A stretch of 64,000 nt of DNA, taken from assembly GCF_003073375.1 (NCBI RefSeq), contig NZ_CP029002.1, positions 978,001-1,042,000 on the forward strand, written 5' to 3'. Below are positions 48,039 to 58,257 of the stretch, in pieces. Under the pieces are notes generated by a model, which saw nothing but the letters and a program-made list of their open reading frames with translations, had not been told where the DNA came from and did no database searches. The stretch's first letter is position 1, and every line of letters begins with the position of its first letter. The position numbers and the translations under genes were made by a program. This stretch comes from Lysinibacillus sp. 2017 (GTDB lineage Bacteria; Bacillota; Bacilli; Bacillales_A; Planococcaceae).

Positions 48039-49166
48039 ATGAGTAGTGAATTACTAGATGCCCTAACTGCCCTTGAGGAGCAGAAAGGTATTTCAAGAGA
48101 TGTATTAATTGAGGCAATTGAGGCGGCTTTAGTGACGGCATACAAACGTAACTACAACCAGGCACAAAACGTTCGTGTAGATATCAACCTAGGTACAGGT
48201 TCAATGGTTGTCTACTCTCGTAAAGATGTTGTAGAAGAAGCAGAAGATGAGCGTTTAGAAATCTCATTAGAAGACGCGAAATATATTAATGAAGCTTATG
48301 AAATTGGGGACATCGTTGAGGAAGAAGTTACTCCTCGTAATTTCGGACGTATCGCAGCACAAACTGCAAAACAAGTTGTGACGCAACGTGTACGTGAAGC
48401 AGAGCGTGGCCTAATTTATGCTGAATATGTAGATCGTGAAGACGATATTGTTTCAGGATTAATCGAACGCCAAGATGCACGTAATATTTACGTGAGTATC
48501 GGTAAAGTGGAAGCTGCATTACCTGTAAACGAGCAAATGCAAGGCGAAGTTTACAAACCACAATCTCGTATTCGTGTTTACATTACAAAAGTTGAACGCA
48601 CTACGCGTGGTCCACAAGTAATCGTATCTCGTACACATCCAGGATTACTACGTCGTCTATTCGAGATGGAAGTACCAGAAATTTTCGATGGCACTGTTGA
48701 GATTAAATCAATCGCACGTGAAGCGGGAGATCGTTCAAAAATTTCAGTTTATGCACATAACGAAGAAGTAGATCCAGTAGGTTCATGTGTTGGTGCTAAA
48801 GGCGCGCGTGTTCAAACAATTGTAAACGAATTAAACGGTGAAAAAATTGATATCGTTGAATGGTCAGAAGATCCAGTTGTATTCGTAGCAAATGCACTTA
48901 GCCCATCAAAAGTATTAGATGTTCAAGTAAATGAAGAAGAAAAATCAACGACAGTCGTAGTACCAGATTATCAATTATCATTAGCAATTGGTAAACGTGG
49001 TCAAAATGCACGTTTAGCAGCAAAATTAACTGGCTGGAAAATCGACATTAAGTCGGAAACAGATGCTCGTGAATTAGGAATTTATCCTTCTGAAACAAGC
49101 ACATTTGTTCCTCGTGAAGAGTCAGAAGCAGTTGCAATTGATTTATATGGTGACGACGAAGAGTAA
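48039..49166 (+). CDS. nusA: Transcription elongation/termination factor NusA
   Basis: RNA polymerase-binding factor that modulates pausing, termination and antitermination. It is 375 residues: N-terminal domain, S1 domain (about 135-200), KH1 (DPVGSCVGAKGARVQTI) and KH2 (LAIGKRGQNARLAAKLTGW). No C-terminal acidic repeats, as usual in Firmicutes. The ATG at 48039 follows TAGGAGTG; GTG at 48030 lies within that site. Confidence 0.97.
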   Translation: MSSELLDALTALEEQKGISRDVLIEAIEAALVTAYKRNYNQAQNVRVDINLGTGSMVVYSRKDVVEEAEDERLEISLEDAKYINEAYEIGDIVEEEVTPRNFGRIAAQTAKQVVTQRVREAERGLIYAEYVDREDDIVSGLIERQDARNIYVSIGKVEAALPVNEQMQGEVYKPQSRIRVYITKVERTTRGPQVIVSRTHPGLLRRLFEMEVPEIFDGTVEIKSIAREAGDRSKISVYAHNEEVDPVGSCVGAKGARVQTIVNELNGEKIDIVEWSEDPVVFVANALSPSKVLDVQVNEEEKSTTVVVPDYQLSLAIGKRGQNARLAAKLTGWKIDIKSETDARELGIYPSETSTFVPREESEAVAIDLYGDDEE

Positions 49167-49205
49167 ATCATCATTTGGAATAGTTTTGCAAGGAGGGTGA
49201 GCAAA

Positions 49206-49484
49206 ATGGTTGTAAGTAAAAAAATTCCTTTACGAAAATGCGTTGCAACGGGTGAAATGTTACCAAAAAAATCAATGATTCGTGTCGTTCGTTCAAAGGA
49301 AGGCGAAGTGAGCGTTGATATAACAGGTAAAAAATCTGGTCGTGGGGCTTATGTTTCCAAATCTGAGCAGGCTGTTGAAAATGCGCGTAAAAAGAATATT
49401 TTAGATCGCCAACTTGATGCAAAAGTGCCGGATGAGGTATATGAAGAGTTACTAACTCTTATCCGCAGGGAGTCGATTCTATGA
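49206..49484 (+). CDS. ylxR: YlxR-family RNA-binding protein (RnpM)
   Basis: A 92-residue basic protein with the YlxR core (PLRKCVATGEMLPKKSMIRV and GRGAYVSKS). B. subtilis YlxR has been described as binding RNase P RNA and renamed RnpM; it sits in the nusA-infB operon as here. The ATG at 49206 is eight bases after AGGAGGG; the GTG at 49197 is inside that site. Overlaps ylxQ by four bases. Confidence 0.93.
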   Translation: MVVSKKIPLRKCVATGEMLPKKSMIRVVRSKEGEVSVDITGKKSGRGAYVSKSEQAVENARKKNILDRQLDAKVPDEVYEELLTLIRRESIL

Positions 49485-49789
49485 CCAATCCTGCATTGCT
49501 ACAGCTATTGGGTTTAGCGGCACGTGCACGAAAAACAATCTCTGGAGAAGAACTAGTTATTAAAGAAATCCGTAATGGAAAAGCAAAGTTAGTATTGCTT
49601 TCATCGGACGCCTCTAAAAATACTAGTAAAAAGATTCAAGATAAATGTACGTATTACAACGTTGAGTATCGTGTTTTTGGAGATCGATATGATCTTGGAC
49701 ATGCTACCGGGAAGGAAGCCCGTGTAGCGATTGCTATTATTGATAGCGGATTTGCTAAAAAAATGTCTAGTCTACTCAACGAAAATTAG
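49481..49789 (+). CDS. ylxQ: L7Ae-family K-turn binding protein YlxQ
   Basis: Small ribosomal protein eL8/L7Ae-like protein of 102 residues. The [31 protein letters not shown] and [15 protein letters not shown] segments fit the family. Such proteins bind kink-turn RNA; the target here is unknown. Lies between ylxR and infB in the conserved order. Confidence 0.92.
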   Translation: MTNPALLQLLGLAARARKTISGEELVIKEIRNGKAKLVLLSSDASKNTSKKIQDKCTYYNVEYRVFGDRYDLGHATGKEARVAIAIIDSGFAKKMSSLLNEN

Positions 49790-49803
49790 TCGGGGGTGAG
49801 CAG

Positions 49804-52386
49804 ATGAGCAAAGTAAGAGTTCATGAATATGCGAAAAAGGTAAATAAAACAAGTAAGGAAGTTATTGAACAGTTAGCAAAAATTGATTTGCCTGTGAAAA
49901 ATCATATGGCGGTTATTGATGAGCAAGCTGTTTCAAAACTTGATTCTGTCTTTAAGCAAGCAACAGAGCCAACGCAAGCAGCAAAAAAACCTCCTGTAAA
50001 ATCACCTGTAAAAACTGCCAACGTAACTCAAAAAAAAGAGCAGTCTACAGTCAAGCAACAAGATCAAAAACAGGAGCGTCAACAATCTGCTTCAATTAAT
50101 CAGCAACCGAGAAAGACAAATAATGCCTCAGGGCAATCGCAATCGCAGCAAGGCGAAAAACATAAGAATGAAAAAGGTAACCAAAATCAAAATATGACTC
50201 AAAATACTAATAACAACCGCAACGGCGGCAATACTCCAAGTAATAACAGCAATAACAGCAGTAAAGGTGGCAATACACCAAATAGCAATAACAGAAATAG
50301 TAGCACACCAAATAGCAATAACAGAAATAGTAGCACACCAAATAGCAATAACAGAAGTAGTAGCACACCAAATAGCAATAACAGAAGTAGTAGCACACCA
50401 AATAGCAATAACAGAAGTAGTAGCACACCAAATAGCAATAACAGAAGTAGTAACACACCAAATAGCAACAACAGAGGTGGTAACACACCAAATAGTAACA
50501 ACAGAGGCGGCAACTCACAAAATAACAAGGGCGGATACCAACAACGTCGTAAACCAGGTATTAATGGTGGTAAACGTCGTACGCACCGTCCAGCACCACA
50601 ACCAATGGTACAAAAAGAATTACCTGAAAAAATTACTTTCTATGAAAGTTTATCAGTTGCAGAACTTGCGAAGAAATTATACCGTGAGCCATCTGAAATC
50701 ATCAAAAAATTATTCATGCTTGGTGTAATGGCAACAATTAACCAAGAGCTTGATAAGGATGCAATTGAATTAATTTGTGCAGACTATGGTGTAGAAGTAG
50801 AAGAAGAAATTCGTATCGACAAAACAGATTTAGATACGTACTTCGATGAGTCAATCGTAGAAGTGGATGAAGATGCTTTAGAAGAACGTCCACCAGTTGT
50901 AACAATCATGGGTCACGTTGACCACGGTAAAACAACATTACTTGATTCAATTCGTAATACAAAAGTAACTGCTGGCGAAGCAGGTGGTATCACACAACAT
51001 ATCGGTGCTTACCAAGTTAATGAAAATGGCAAAAAAATTACGTTCTTAGATACTCCTGGACACGCAGCATTCACAACTATGCGTGCGCGCGGTGCATCTA
51101 TCACAGATATCGCAATTATCGTAGTTGCAGCTGATGATGGTGTAATGCCTCAAACAATAGAAGCAATCAACCACGCGAAAGCAGCAGAAGTACCGATTAT
51201 TGTAGCTGTTAACAAAATGGATAAACCTGCAGCAAATGCTGACCGCGTTCAGCAAGAATTAACAGAGCATGGTTTAGTACCAGAAGCATGGGGTGGAGAT
51301 ACAATCTTCGTTCCAATTTCAGCACTTAAAGGTGACGGAATTGATGAATTATTAGAAATGATTCTTTTAACTGCAGAAGTAGGCGAATTAAAAGCCAATC
51401 CAACTCGTGCTGCAATCGGTTCAGTAATCGAAGCACAACTTGATAAAGGCCGCGGTGCCGTTGCAACATTATTAGTTCAAGATGGTTCATTACGTGTTGG
51501 TGATCCAATCGTAGTTGGTCACGCATACGGTCGTGTACGTGCAATGGTAAACGATTTAGGTCGTCGCATTAAAATTGCAGGTCCATCGACGCCAGTAGAA
51601 ATTACAGGTTTAAATGAAGTACCACAAGCGGGTGACCGTTTCGTAGTATTCCAAGATGAGAAAACAGCTCGTCAAGTTGGTGAGTCTCGTTCAATGACAG
51701 CAATTCAAGCCCAACGTTCTGAAAAACAACGTGTAACACTTGATAACTTATTCGAACAAATGAGCCAAGGTGAAGTAAAAGAATTAAACTTAATCGTAAA
51801 AGCTGACGTACAAGGTACTGTGGAAGCAATGGCTTCATCATTAATGAAAATTGATGTAGAAGGCGTTAATGTAAAAATCATCCACACAGGTGCTGGAGCA
51901 ATTACTGAATCGGATATCTCCCTTGCAGCAGCTTCAAATGCCATCGTAATCGGCTTCAACGTTCGTCCAGATACAAATGCGAAACGTGCAGCAGATGAAG
52001 AAGGCGTAGATATTCGTTTACACCGTATCATCTACAAAGTAATTGAAGAAATCGAATCAGCGATGAAAGGGATGCTTGATCCAGAATTCGAAGAAAAAAT
52101 TGTTGGTCAAGCGGAAGTTCGTCAAACAATTAAAGTATCTAAAGTTGGTACAATTGCAGGTTCTTACGTAATCGAAGGGAAAATCGTTCGTGATGCAGGC
52201 GTACGTATTATCCGCGAAAACGTTGTTATTTTCGAAGGCGAGTTAGACTCATTAAAACGCTTCAAAGATGATGCAAAAGAAGTAGCAAAAGGTTATGAAT
52301 GTGGTATTACAATTAAAAATTACAACGACGTTCAAGAAGGCGACATTATTGAAGCCTACGTAATGGAAGAAATCGTTCGTAAATAA
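49804..52386 (+). CDS. infB: Translation initiation factor IF-2
   Basis: GTPase that brings initiator tRNA to the 30S subunit. In 860 residues: an N-terminal IF2-N domain, a disordered region (about 60-275) rich in Asn, Ser, Gln and Lys, a second IF2-N domain, then the G domain with GHVDHGKT (370-377), DTPGH and NKMDKP, followed by domains II to IV. The disordered region contains eight near-identical ten-residue repeats (160-239) encoded by a 30-base minisatellite. GGGGTGAG precedes the ATG. Confidence 0.98.
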   Translation: MSKVRVHEYAKKVNKTSKEVIEQLAKIDLPVKNHMAVIDEQAVSKLDSVFKQATEPTQAAKKPPVKSPVKTANVTQKKEQSTVKQQDQKQERQQSASINQQPRKTNNASGQSQSQQGEKHKNEKGNQNQNMTQNTNNNRNGGNTPSNNSNNSSKGGNTPNSNNRNSSTPNSNNRNSSTPNSNNRSSSTPNSNNRSSSTPNSNNRSSSTPNSNNRSSNTPNSNNRGGNTPNSNNRGGNSQNNKGGYQQRRKPGINGGKRRTHRPAPQPMVQKELPEKITFYESLSVAELAKKLYREPSEIIKKLFMLGVMATINQELDKDAIELICADYGVEVEEEIRIDKTDLDTYFDESIVEVDEDALEERPPVVTIMGHVDHGKTTLLDSIRNTKVTAGEAGGITQHIGAYQVNENGKKITFLDTPGHAAFTTMRARGASITDIAIIVVAADDGVMPQTIEAINHAKAAEVPIIVAVNKMDKPAANADRVQQELTEHGLVPEAWGGDTIFVPISALKGDGIDELLEMILLTAEVGELKANPTRAAIGSVIEAQLDKGRGAVATLLVQDGSLRVGDPIVVGHAYGRVRAMVNDLGRRIKIAGPSTPVEITGLNEVPQAGDRFVVFQDEKTARQVGESRSMTAIQAQRSEKQRVTLDNLFEQMSQGEVKELNLIVKADVQGTVEAMASSLMKIDVEGVNVKIIHTGAGAITESDISLAAASNAIVIGFNVRPDTNAKRAADEEGVDIRLHRIIYKVIEEIESAMKGMLDPEFEEKIVGQAEVRQTIKVSKVGTIAGSYVIEGKIVRDAGVRIIRENVVIFEGELDSLKRFKDDAKEVAKGYECGITIKNYNDVQEGDIIEAYVMEEIVRK
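50281..50520 (+). repeat. 30-base minisatellite in infB, eight units
   Basis: Eight direct copies of a 30-base unit starting AATAGCAATAACAGAA. Units 1-6 are near-identical; the last two drift, and a more diverged unit precedes at 50251. In frame, each unit encodes NSNNR-x3-TP. Confidence 0.95.
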
Positions 52387-52664
52387 TGATTGTATACGCA
52401 GAAATTGAATTTATGATTCAGACTGCCCATTCATTAAAGGAAAAGCGTGCTGTTCTTCAACGAATGGTGACGCGAACAAAACAAAAATTCAATGTATCTG
52501 TTGCGGAAATTGATCATCAAAATGTTTGGCAACGTACAAAAATAGCACTTGTTTCGGTTGCTTCTTCTACAGAAGCGGCTGAACGTGAGCTTATGCATGC
52601 CGTGCACTTTTTGCAGTCAAATCCACAGTGGGAGCAGCTGGAATTTTATCGAGAATATTTATAA
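52386..52664 (+). CDS. ylxP: YlxP-like protein (DUF503)
   Basis: A 92-residue DUF503 protein. The HSLKEKRAVLQRMVTRTKQKF and VAEIDHQNVWQRTKIAL segments are family hallmarks. The function is not established; it lies between infB and rbfA in many Firmicutes, suggesting a translation-linked role. It starts directly on the infB stop (TAATG overlap). Confidence 0.92.
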   Translation: MIVYAEIEFMIQTAHSLKEKRAVLQRMVTRTKQKFNVSVAEIDHQNVWQRTKIALVSVASSTEAAERELMHAVHFLQSNPQWEQLEFYREYL

Positions 52665-52706
52665 CAGCCCTATGAGGCAAGTTGGTAGTAAAATGAGGTG
52701 ACTTTT

Positions 52707-53051
52707 ATGTCTCTACGTTCAAATCGTGTTGCAGAGCAAATGAAAAAAGAGATTACGGATATTATTGCACGCAAACTTAAAGACCCTGCTGTTGGTTTCA
52801 TTACAGTAACGGAAGTAGCAGTAACAGGAGATCTTCAACAAGCGACAGTATATATTACATCTCTAGGTAATGAACGTGAGCGCAAGGAATCGTTAAAAGC
52901 TTTAGAAAAAGCTTCAGGATTCATGCGTTCAGAAATCGGTTCACGCATTCGTTTACGCCGTACACCAGAATTACTTTTCGAATTCGATACAGCTATCGAA
53001 TACGGAAATAAAATTGATGCATTACTTCGTGGCTTAAACGAAGACAAATAG
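52707..53051 (+). CDS. rbfA: 30S ribosome-binding factor RbfA
   Basis: Late 30S maturation factor of 114 residues with one KH-like domain. [29 protein letters not shown] and the C-terminal [11 protein letters not shown] are typical. The ATG at 52707 follows GAGGTGAC; a GTG at 52698 lies in that site. Confidence 0.95.
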   Translation: MSLRSNRVAEQMKKEITDIIARKLKDPAVGFITVTEVAVTGDLQQATVYITSLGNERERKESLKALEKASGFMRSEIGSRIRLRRTPELLFEFDTAIEYGNKIDALLRGLNEDK

Positions 53052-53191
53052 TTTTCACACAGAGACCTTCTCTCGTGAAGTACTAAAAAATGGAAGGCAG
53101 GAATGTTGTGTAAACAATATTTCTGTCTTTTTGTTTGCCTATTAAAAAAGAAGAAAATGCATCTTTGACAACAATACATTTAATAAAAATA

Positions 53192-53327
53192 GTCGATTGG
53201 AATGGAGGGGAGGCGACTCCTACGGGAACAGCGCGAGCGGAAAATCAACTTATTTCAGAAGTTCTTCCGAAATAAGTTAGTTGAAGCCGTGCCCGCGGAA
53301 AGCGTCCGACCCATAATAGAAATCGAC
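53192..53327. repeat. Bacillaceae-type extragenic palindromic element
   Basis: GTCGATT (53192-53198) and AATCGAC (53321-53327) bound an imperfect palindrome. Its centre is AACTTATTTC (53247-53256) and GAAATAAGTT (53269-53278). The GGAGGCGACTCC / GGGAACAGCG / CCGCGGAAAGCG blocks resemble a GC-rich repeat I recognise from intergenic regions across Bacillaceae. It fills most of the 300-base gap between rbfA and truB; the rest (53052-53190) shows no gene. Confidence 0.72.
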
Positions 53328-53351
53328 ATCCAGTGAGAGAGGGGCAACACT

Positions 53352-54263
53352 ATGAACGGTATTCTTCCATTATGGAAAGAGCGTGGAATGACGAGTCATG
53401 ACTGCGTGTTTAAGTTACGAAAGATTTTAAAAACGAAAAAGGTTGGCCATACAGGGACCCTTGATCCAGGTGTAGAAGGCGTATTACCAATTTGTATCGG
53501 ACAAGCGACTCGTATCGCTGAATATTTAACTGATGCAGGGAAAACATATGAGGCGGTTGTGTCAATCGGTCGTACCACAGCGACAGAAGATGCAGAAGGC
53601 GAAACAGTTGAAGAAAATACGGATTACAAATCATTCTCGCGTGAAGAAATCCAACAAGCACTTATTTCTTTAACTGGTGAAATTGAGCAAACACCACCCA
53701 TGTTTTCAGCCGTTAAAGTAAACGGTAAAAAGCTATACGAATATGCACGTGCAGGTCAAACGGTAGAACGTCCAACACGTAAAATCACAATTTATGAGCT
53801 AGAGCTTTTAGATGACGCAGAAACGTTTGAAGGTGAAACAGTAACGTTTTCTATTCGAATTAAATGTTCAAAAGGTACATATATTCGTACATTAGCTGTG
53901 CAAATTGGGGAAGCCCTAGGATACCCAGCACATATGCATGAATTAGTACGTACAGCTTCAGGAACATTTACAAAAGAAAATTGTTTTACATTAGCTGAAA
54001 TTGCGGAATTAATGGACAAAGGCGAGCAAGAGAAGTTTTTATTGCCAGTTGAGTATGCCCTATCAAATTATCCGTATGTTGAAATTACGCCAGATGTTGA
54101 AAAGCAAATTTTCAATGGACAAGTACTACCAATGCATGCATTATTAAAAGAACATGATAAAATGGTGTATGGTGTAGACGGGCGAGCATTTGCGGTATAT
54201 ATCGCACATCCGATAAAGATTGGGCAAATGAAGCCTGATAAAATGTTTCCCGAACTAGATTAG
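53352..54263 (+). CDS. truB: tRNA pseudouridine(55) synthase TruB
   Basis: Makes pseudouridine 55 in the T-arm of tRNAs. It is 303 residues with catalytic D38 (GHTGTLDPGVEGVLP), KTYEAVVSIG, TPPMFSAVKVNGKKLYEYAR and SKGTYIRTL. GAGAGGGG precedes the ATG and lies just beyond the extragenic palindrome, so the element sits directly upstream of the translation signal. Confidence 0.97.
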   Translation: MNGILPLWKERGMTSHDCVFKLRKILKTKKVGHTGTLDPGVEGVLPICIGQATRIAEYLTDAGKTYEAVVSIGRTTATEDAEGETVEENTDYKSFSREEIQQALISLTGEIEQTPPMFSAVKVNGKKLYEYARAGQTVERPTRKITIYELELLDDAETFEGETVTFSIRIKCSKGTYIRTLAVQIGEALGYPAHMHELVRTASGTFTKENCFTLAEIAELMDKGEQEKFLLPVEYALSNYPYVEITPDVEKQIFNGQVLPMHALLKEHDKMVYGVDGRAFAVYIAHPIKIGQMKPDKMFPELD

Positions 54264-54273
54264 GAGGCAAATT

Positions 54274-55224
54274 ATGAACGTTATTCATTTAAAATATCCG
54301 CATCAATTAGCGCAAGAAACAAATAAACTGGCCTTTTCATTAGCAGTTGGTTTTTTTGATGGTGTACATAAAGGACATCAAGCGGTCATTAATTCTGCTA
54401 AAGAAAAAGCACAGCAATTAGGTGTTCAAAGTGCAGTGATGACGTTTGATCCACATCCTTCAATTGTTTTAGGCAGACGTAATGAAAAAGTTTTTTATAT
54501 TACACCGCTTACACAAAAGTTAGATACACTTAAAAAATTAAATGTCGATACAGTTTTTGTTGTTAATTTCACATCGGATTTTGCAAAGCTAACACCAGAG
54601 GAATTCATCAAACATTTCATCTTAGATTTAAATGTGAAGCATGTAACAGCTGGCTTTGATTTTTCATTTGGGGCATTTGGCAAGGGGAATATGGAAACGA
54701 TGAAACAGCTATCTAATGGACAATTTGGTGTGACAATTGTTGAAAAGCAAGCCGATACGGAAGAAAAGATTAGTTCAACTCGTATTCGAAACTATTTACA
54801 AGACGGTCAAATGGAGCAAGTGCGCACATTGTTAGGACGTGCTTTTGAAGTGCCAGGTATTGTCGTACATGGTGATAAGCGAGGACGTACAATGGGCTTC
54901 CCTACAGCAAATGTTCAAGCAATGGGAGGATGCTATATACCAGCAACAGGTGTGTATGCTGTCAAAATTTTAGTACAAAATGAATGGTATAACGGGGTTT
55001 GTAATGTAGGCTATAAACCAACATTTAAAAATCCAGATGAAAAGCAACTATCGATTGAGGTTCATATTTTAAACTTCGATAAAAATATATACGGTGAAGA
55101 AGTTGTAGTCGGTTGGTACAAACGAATCCGTAGTGAACGTAAATTTGATGGAATAAATGCACTGATCGAACAAATTGAACTAGATAAGCAAGAAGCTATC
55201 GAATATTTTAACCAGCTATCGTAA
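54274..55224 (+). CDS. ribF: Bifunctional riboflavin kinase/FMN adenylyltransferase
   Basis: Converts riboflavin to FMN and FAD. In 316 residues: N-terminal nucleotidyltransferase (VGFFDGVHKGHQAVI, STRIRNYLQDG) and C-terminal riboflavin kinase (GRTMGFPTANV, YNGVCNVGYKPTF). Called ribC in B. subtilis, where it sits between truB and rpsO as here. AGGAGGC precedes the ATG. Confidence 0.96.
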   Translation: MNVIHLKYPHQLAQETNKLAFSLAVGFFDGVHKGHQAVINSAKEKAQQLGVQSAVMTFDPHPSIVLGRRNEKVFYITPLTQKLDTLKKLNVDTVFVVNFTSDFAKLTPEEFIKHFILDLNVKHVTAGFDFSFGAFGKGNMETMKQLSNGQFGVTIVEKQADTEEKISSTRIRNYLQDGQMEQVRTLLGRAFEVPGIVVHGDKRGRTMGFPTANVQAMGGCYIPATGVYAVKILVQNEWYNGVCNVGYKPTFKNPDEKQLSIEVHILNFDKNIYGEEVVVGWYKRIRSERKFDGINALIEQIELDKQEAIEYFNQLS

Positions 55225-55235
55225 TAGTTGCGGAT

Positions 55236-55264
55236 TTGTGCCTTTCTATGGTAGTATTTATAAG
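55236..55264 (+). promoter_or_regulatory. Sigma-A promoter of rpsO
   Basis: TTGTGC (55236-55241), 17 bases, TATAAG (55259-55264), right after the ribF stop. Confidence 0.6.
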
Positions 55265-55269
55265 TACGA

Positions 55270-55350
55270 AAATCTCGTATGATCCATAGCTCGGCTTTCC
55301 GCGACTCCAGCGTTTGCTGTGCTATCGGGGATATTAATTATTATTAGGAG
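55270..55350 (+). promoter_or_regulatory. Structured rpsO (S15) leader
   Basis: ATAGC near 55285 can pair with GCTAT near 55321, enclosing a CAGC-GTTT-GCTG hairpin (55308-55319). S15 autoregulates through leader structures in Bacillaceae; the fold here fits that pattern but was not modelled. Confidence 0.5.
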
Positions 55351-55360
55351 GTCATTTCAA

Positions 55361-55630
55361 ATGGCAATTACACAAGAACGCAAAAACGAAATCATCGCTG
55401 AGTACCGCACTCACGAAAGCGACACTGGTTCTCCAGAAGTACAAATCGCTGTATTAACTGCAGAAATCAACGCTTTAAATGCTCACTTAGCTACACACAA
55501 AAAGGATTTCCACTCTCAACGTGGTCTTCTTAAAATGGTAGGTAAACGTCGTCACTTATTAAAATATTTACGTGAAAACGATGTTGCACGTTACCGTACA
55601 TTAATCAACAAACTTGGATTACGTCGTTAA
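55361..55630 (+). CDS. rpsO: 30S ribosomal protein S15
   Basis: Small-subunit protein that binds 16S rRNA early in assembly. It is 89 residues, with [38 protein letters not shown] and [13 protein letters not shown]. The ATG at 55361 follows AGGAGGT at standard spacing; the longer open frame upstream is leader. Terminated immediately downstream. Confidence 0.98.
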   Translation: MAITQERKNEIIAEYRTHESDTGSPEVQIAVLTAEINALNAHLATHKKDFHSQRGLLKMVGKRRHLLKYLRENDVARYRTLINKLGLRR

Positions 55631-55639
55631 TCTGACAAT

Positions 55640-55665
55640 AAAAAGCGGGATTTATCCCGCTTTTT
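55640..55665 (+). terminator. Intrinsic terminator after rpsO
   Basis: AAAAAGCGGGA (55640-55650), loop TTTA, TCCCGCTTTTT (55655-55665). The A- and T-flanks are symmetrical, so it could also work on the other strand. Confidence 0.92.
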
Positions 55666-55857
55666 ATTATTGTTTAGAGAACAAAAAGAGCGAATCCACT
55701 ATTAATTATTATGCACAATGATGTGCTCCTAATTTTAAATTTGCAAAACATGAATATTTTATTGAAAAAATTTAGCATAGATATAGCTTTTTTGATACAC
55801 TAACTATGGTACATAAAAAGTTACGTAGAGTGTTTCAATAAGAAAGGGGTTCATTTA

Positions 55858-57969
55858 ATGAACGAAAAAAAAGTCTTTTCGTATGAATGGGCTGGCCGTC
55901 CACTTGTAGTAGAAGTAGGACAGTTAGCAAAACAAGCAAACGGTGCTGCAATGGTTCGTTACGGCGAAACAGCAGTATTAGCGACAGCAACAATGTCAAA
56001 ATCACCAAAACCATTAGATTTCTTCCCATTAACAGTTAACTACGAAGAACGTCTATATGCAGCAGGTAAAATTCCAGGAGGCTTCATTAAACGTGAAGGC
56101 CGTCCTTCAGAAACAGCGGTATTAACATCTCGTTTAATCGACCGTCCAATTCGCCCAATGTTCCCAGATGGCTTCCGTAACGAAGTACAATCAATCTTAA
56201 TGGTTATGTCAAATGATCAAGATTGCCCATCTGATGTAGCAGCGATGTTCGGTTCTTCATTATCGTTAGCCATTTCAGACATTCCATTCGATGGACCGAT
56301 TGCTGGTGTTCATATTGGATATATCAACGGTGAATTCGTTGTTAACCCAACACTTGAACAATCTGCAAAATCAACAGTACACCTAACAGTTGCTGGTAAT
56401 AAAGATGCTGTCAACATGGTAGAAGCAGGTGCTTTAGAAGTACCTGAAGAAATCATGCTTGAAGCGATCATGTTCGGTCACGAAGAAATTAAAAAATTAA
56501 TCGCCTTCCAAGAACAAATTATTGCGGAAGTCGGAAAAGAAAAAGTAGAAGTTGTACTGTATGAATTAGATGCAGAATTAACAGCTGCTATTAAAAAAGC
56601 TTGTGAAGTAGACATGAACGCAGCTATCCAAACAGTGGACAAGCAAGAGCGTGAAGAAAACATTACAGCTGTAAAAAATCGCATTATTGAATCTTATGAG
56701 GCCGAAGAAGCTAACGAAGAAACAATGAAGCAAGTAAAATCAATTTTAGACAAAATGGTGAAAGACGAAGTTCGTCGCTTAATCACTGAAGATAAAATCC
56801 GTCCAGATGGTCGTAAACAAGACGAAATTCGTCCGTTATCATCTGAGGTTGATTTATTACCACGTGCACATGGATCAGCAATGTTCACACGTGGACAAAC
56901 GCAAGCACTTTCAATTTGTACACTAGGCGCATTAGGCGACGTTCAAATTATCGATGGTCTTGGTGTTGAAGAGTCAAAACGCTTCATGCACCATTATAAC
57001 TTCCCAGCATTCTCAGTTGGGGAAACAGGTCGTTATGGCTCTCCAGGTCGTCGTGAAATCGGTCACGGTGCTTTAGGTGAGCGTGCTATTTCAGCAGTAC
57101 TTCCTTCAGAAGAAGAATTCCCATATGCAATTCGTTGTGTAGCAGAAGTATTAGAATCAAATGGTTCTACTTCTCAAGCATCAATTTGTGCATCTATTAT
57201 GTCATTAATGGCTGCAGGTGTTCCATTAAAAGCTCCAGTTGCAGGTATTGCAATGGGTCTTGTTAAAAAAGACGAACACTATACAGTATTAACAGATATA
57301 CAAGGTATGGAAGATCACCTTGGCGATATGGACTTTAAAGTTGCTGGTACAGCTAAAGGTGTAACAGCACTTCAAATGGATATTAAAATCGATGGATTAT
57401 CTCGCAACATTTTAGAGGAAGCTCTAACACAAGCGAAAATCGGTCGTATGCAAATTTTAGAACATATGATGACAACTATTTCTGAACCTCGTACTTCATT
57501 ATCGAAACACGCGCCAAAAATCGTGTCAATTAAAATCAATCCTGACAAAATCCGCGATGTTATCGGACCAGGTGGTAAAGTGATTAACAAAATCATCGAC
57601 GAAACTGGCGTTAAAATTGATACAGAACAAGACGGTACAATCTATATCGCTTCAGCTGATGAAGGTATGATTAACCGCGCGAAAGAAATGATCGAATCAA
57701 TCGTACGTGAAGCAAAAGTAGGCGAGTACTACATGTCTACTGTAAAACGTATTGAAAAATTCGGTGCGTTCTGTGAAATCTTCCCAGGTAAAGATGGTTT
57801 ATTACACATTTCTGAAATCCAAGAAGAGCGTACAAAAGAAGTTGAAGACGTTCTAAAACTTGGCGATCAATTACTAGTGAAATGTATCGAAATCGACAAA
57901 CAAGGTCGAGTAAACTTATCACGTAAAGTAGTAATCCAAGAAGAAAAAGAACGAGCAGAGCAAAAATAA
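55858..57969 (+). CDS. pnp: Polyribonucleotide nucleotidyltransferase (PNPase)
   Basis: Phosphorolytic 3'-5' exoribonuclease of mRNA decay. In 703 residues: two RNase PH domains (first with [20 protein letters not shown], second with [20 protein letters not shown]), a helical linker, KH domain ([15 protein letters not shown]) and S1 domain ([19 protein letters not shown]). AAAGGGG precedes the ATG. It follows rpsO in the conserved order and ends at a terminator that leads directly into a tandem repeat array. Confidence 0.98.
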   Translation: MNEKKVFSYEWAGRPLVVEVGQLAKQANGAAMVRYGETAVLATATMSKSPKPLDFFPLTVNYEERLYAAGKIPGGFIKREGRPSETAVLTSRLIDRPIRPMFPDGFRNEVQSILMVMSNDQDCPSDVAAMFGSSLSLAISDIPFDGPIAGVHIGYINGEFVVNPTLEQSAKSTVHLTVAGNKDAVNMVEAGALEVPEEIMLEAIMFGHEEIKKLIAFQEQIIAEVGKEKVEVVLYELDAELTAAIKKACEVDMNAAIQTVDKQEREENITAVKNRIIESYEAEEANEETMKQVKSILDKMVKDEVRRLITEDKIRPDGRKQDEIRPLSSEVDLLPRAHGSAMFTRGQTQALSICTLGALGDVQIIDGLGVEESKRFMHHYNFPAFSVGETGRYGSPGRREIGHGALGERAISAVLPSEEEFPYAIRCVAEVLESNGSTSQASICASIMSLMAAGVPLKAPVAGIAMGLVKKDEHYTVLTDIQGMEDHLGDMDFKVAGTAKGVTALQMDIKIDGLSRNILEEALTQAKIGRMQILEHMMTTISEPRTSLSKHAPKIVSIKINPDKIRDVIGPGGKVINKIIDETGVKIDTEQDGTIYIASADEGMINRAKEMIESIVREAKVGEYYMSTVKRIEKFGAFCEIFPGKDGLLHISEIQEERTKEVEDVLKLGDQLLVKCIEIDKQGRVNLSRKVVIQEEKERAEQK

Positions 57970-57997
57970 TAATAGGCGTTTAGCCTATTATTATTTT
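57965..57997 (+). terminator. Terminator-like hairpin after pnp
   Basis: A 13-base perfect stem (57965-57977 with 57983-57995, core ATAGGC/GCCTAT), loop GTTTA, then four T. The first tandem repeat unit begins in its 3' edge. Confidence 0.75.
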
Positions 57998-58205
57998 CTG
58001 CACCGAAAGCAAAGCGACAGGTGCAAAAGGTTTTCTGCACCGAAAGCAAAGCGACAGGTGCAAAAGAATGTTTTCTGTACCGAAAGCAAAGCGACAGGTG
58101 CAAAAGAATGTTTTCTGCACCGAAAGCAAAGCGACAGGTGCAAAAGGTTTTCTGCACCGAAAGCAAAGCGACATGTGCAAAAGAGGTTTTCTGCACCGAA
58201 AGCAA
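57994..58205. repeat. Tandem hairpin repeats between pnp and mlpA, five units plus a partial
   Basis: Units start at 57994, 58031, 58071, 58111, 58148 and (partial) 58187, with lengths 37, 40, 40, 37 and 39. Each carries TGCACC, then GAAAGCAAAGCGACA, then GGTGCA (GTACC in unit 3, ATGTGCA in unit 5), so each can fold into a 6-base stem. They fill the interval where B. subtilis has ylxY. No unique spacers, so this is not CRISPR. Confidence 0.93.
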
Positions 58206-58221
58206 TAGATAAGATAGTTTT

Positions 58222-58257
58222 AAAGAGGGGCTGTACAACACTGTACAGTCTCTTTTT
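58222..58257 (+). terminator. Terminator or attenuator upstream of mlpA
   Basis: AAAGAG (58222-58227) and CTGTAC (58231-58236) pair with GTACAG (58243-58248) and CTCTTT, with a small internal loop, followed by five T. Only 34 bases remain to the mlpA start, too little for a separate promoter. Confidence 0.75.

Noticed and set aside
50199-50528. Leu-rich antisense open frames across infB
   Set aside because: They are the reverse complement of the infB minisatellite and have only repeat-derived content and no start signals.
57994-58205. CRISPR array
   Set aside because: Units are directly adjacent with only 1-5 variable bases at the junctions. There are no unique spacers and no cas genes.
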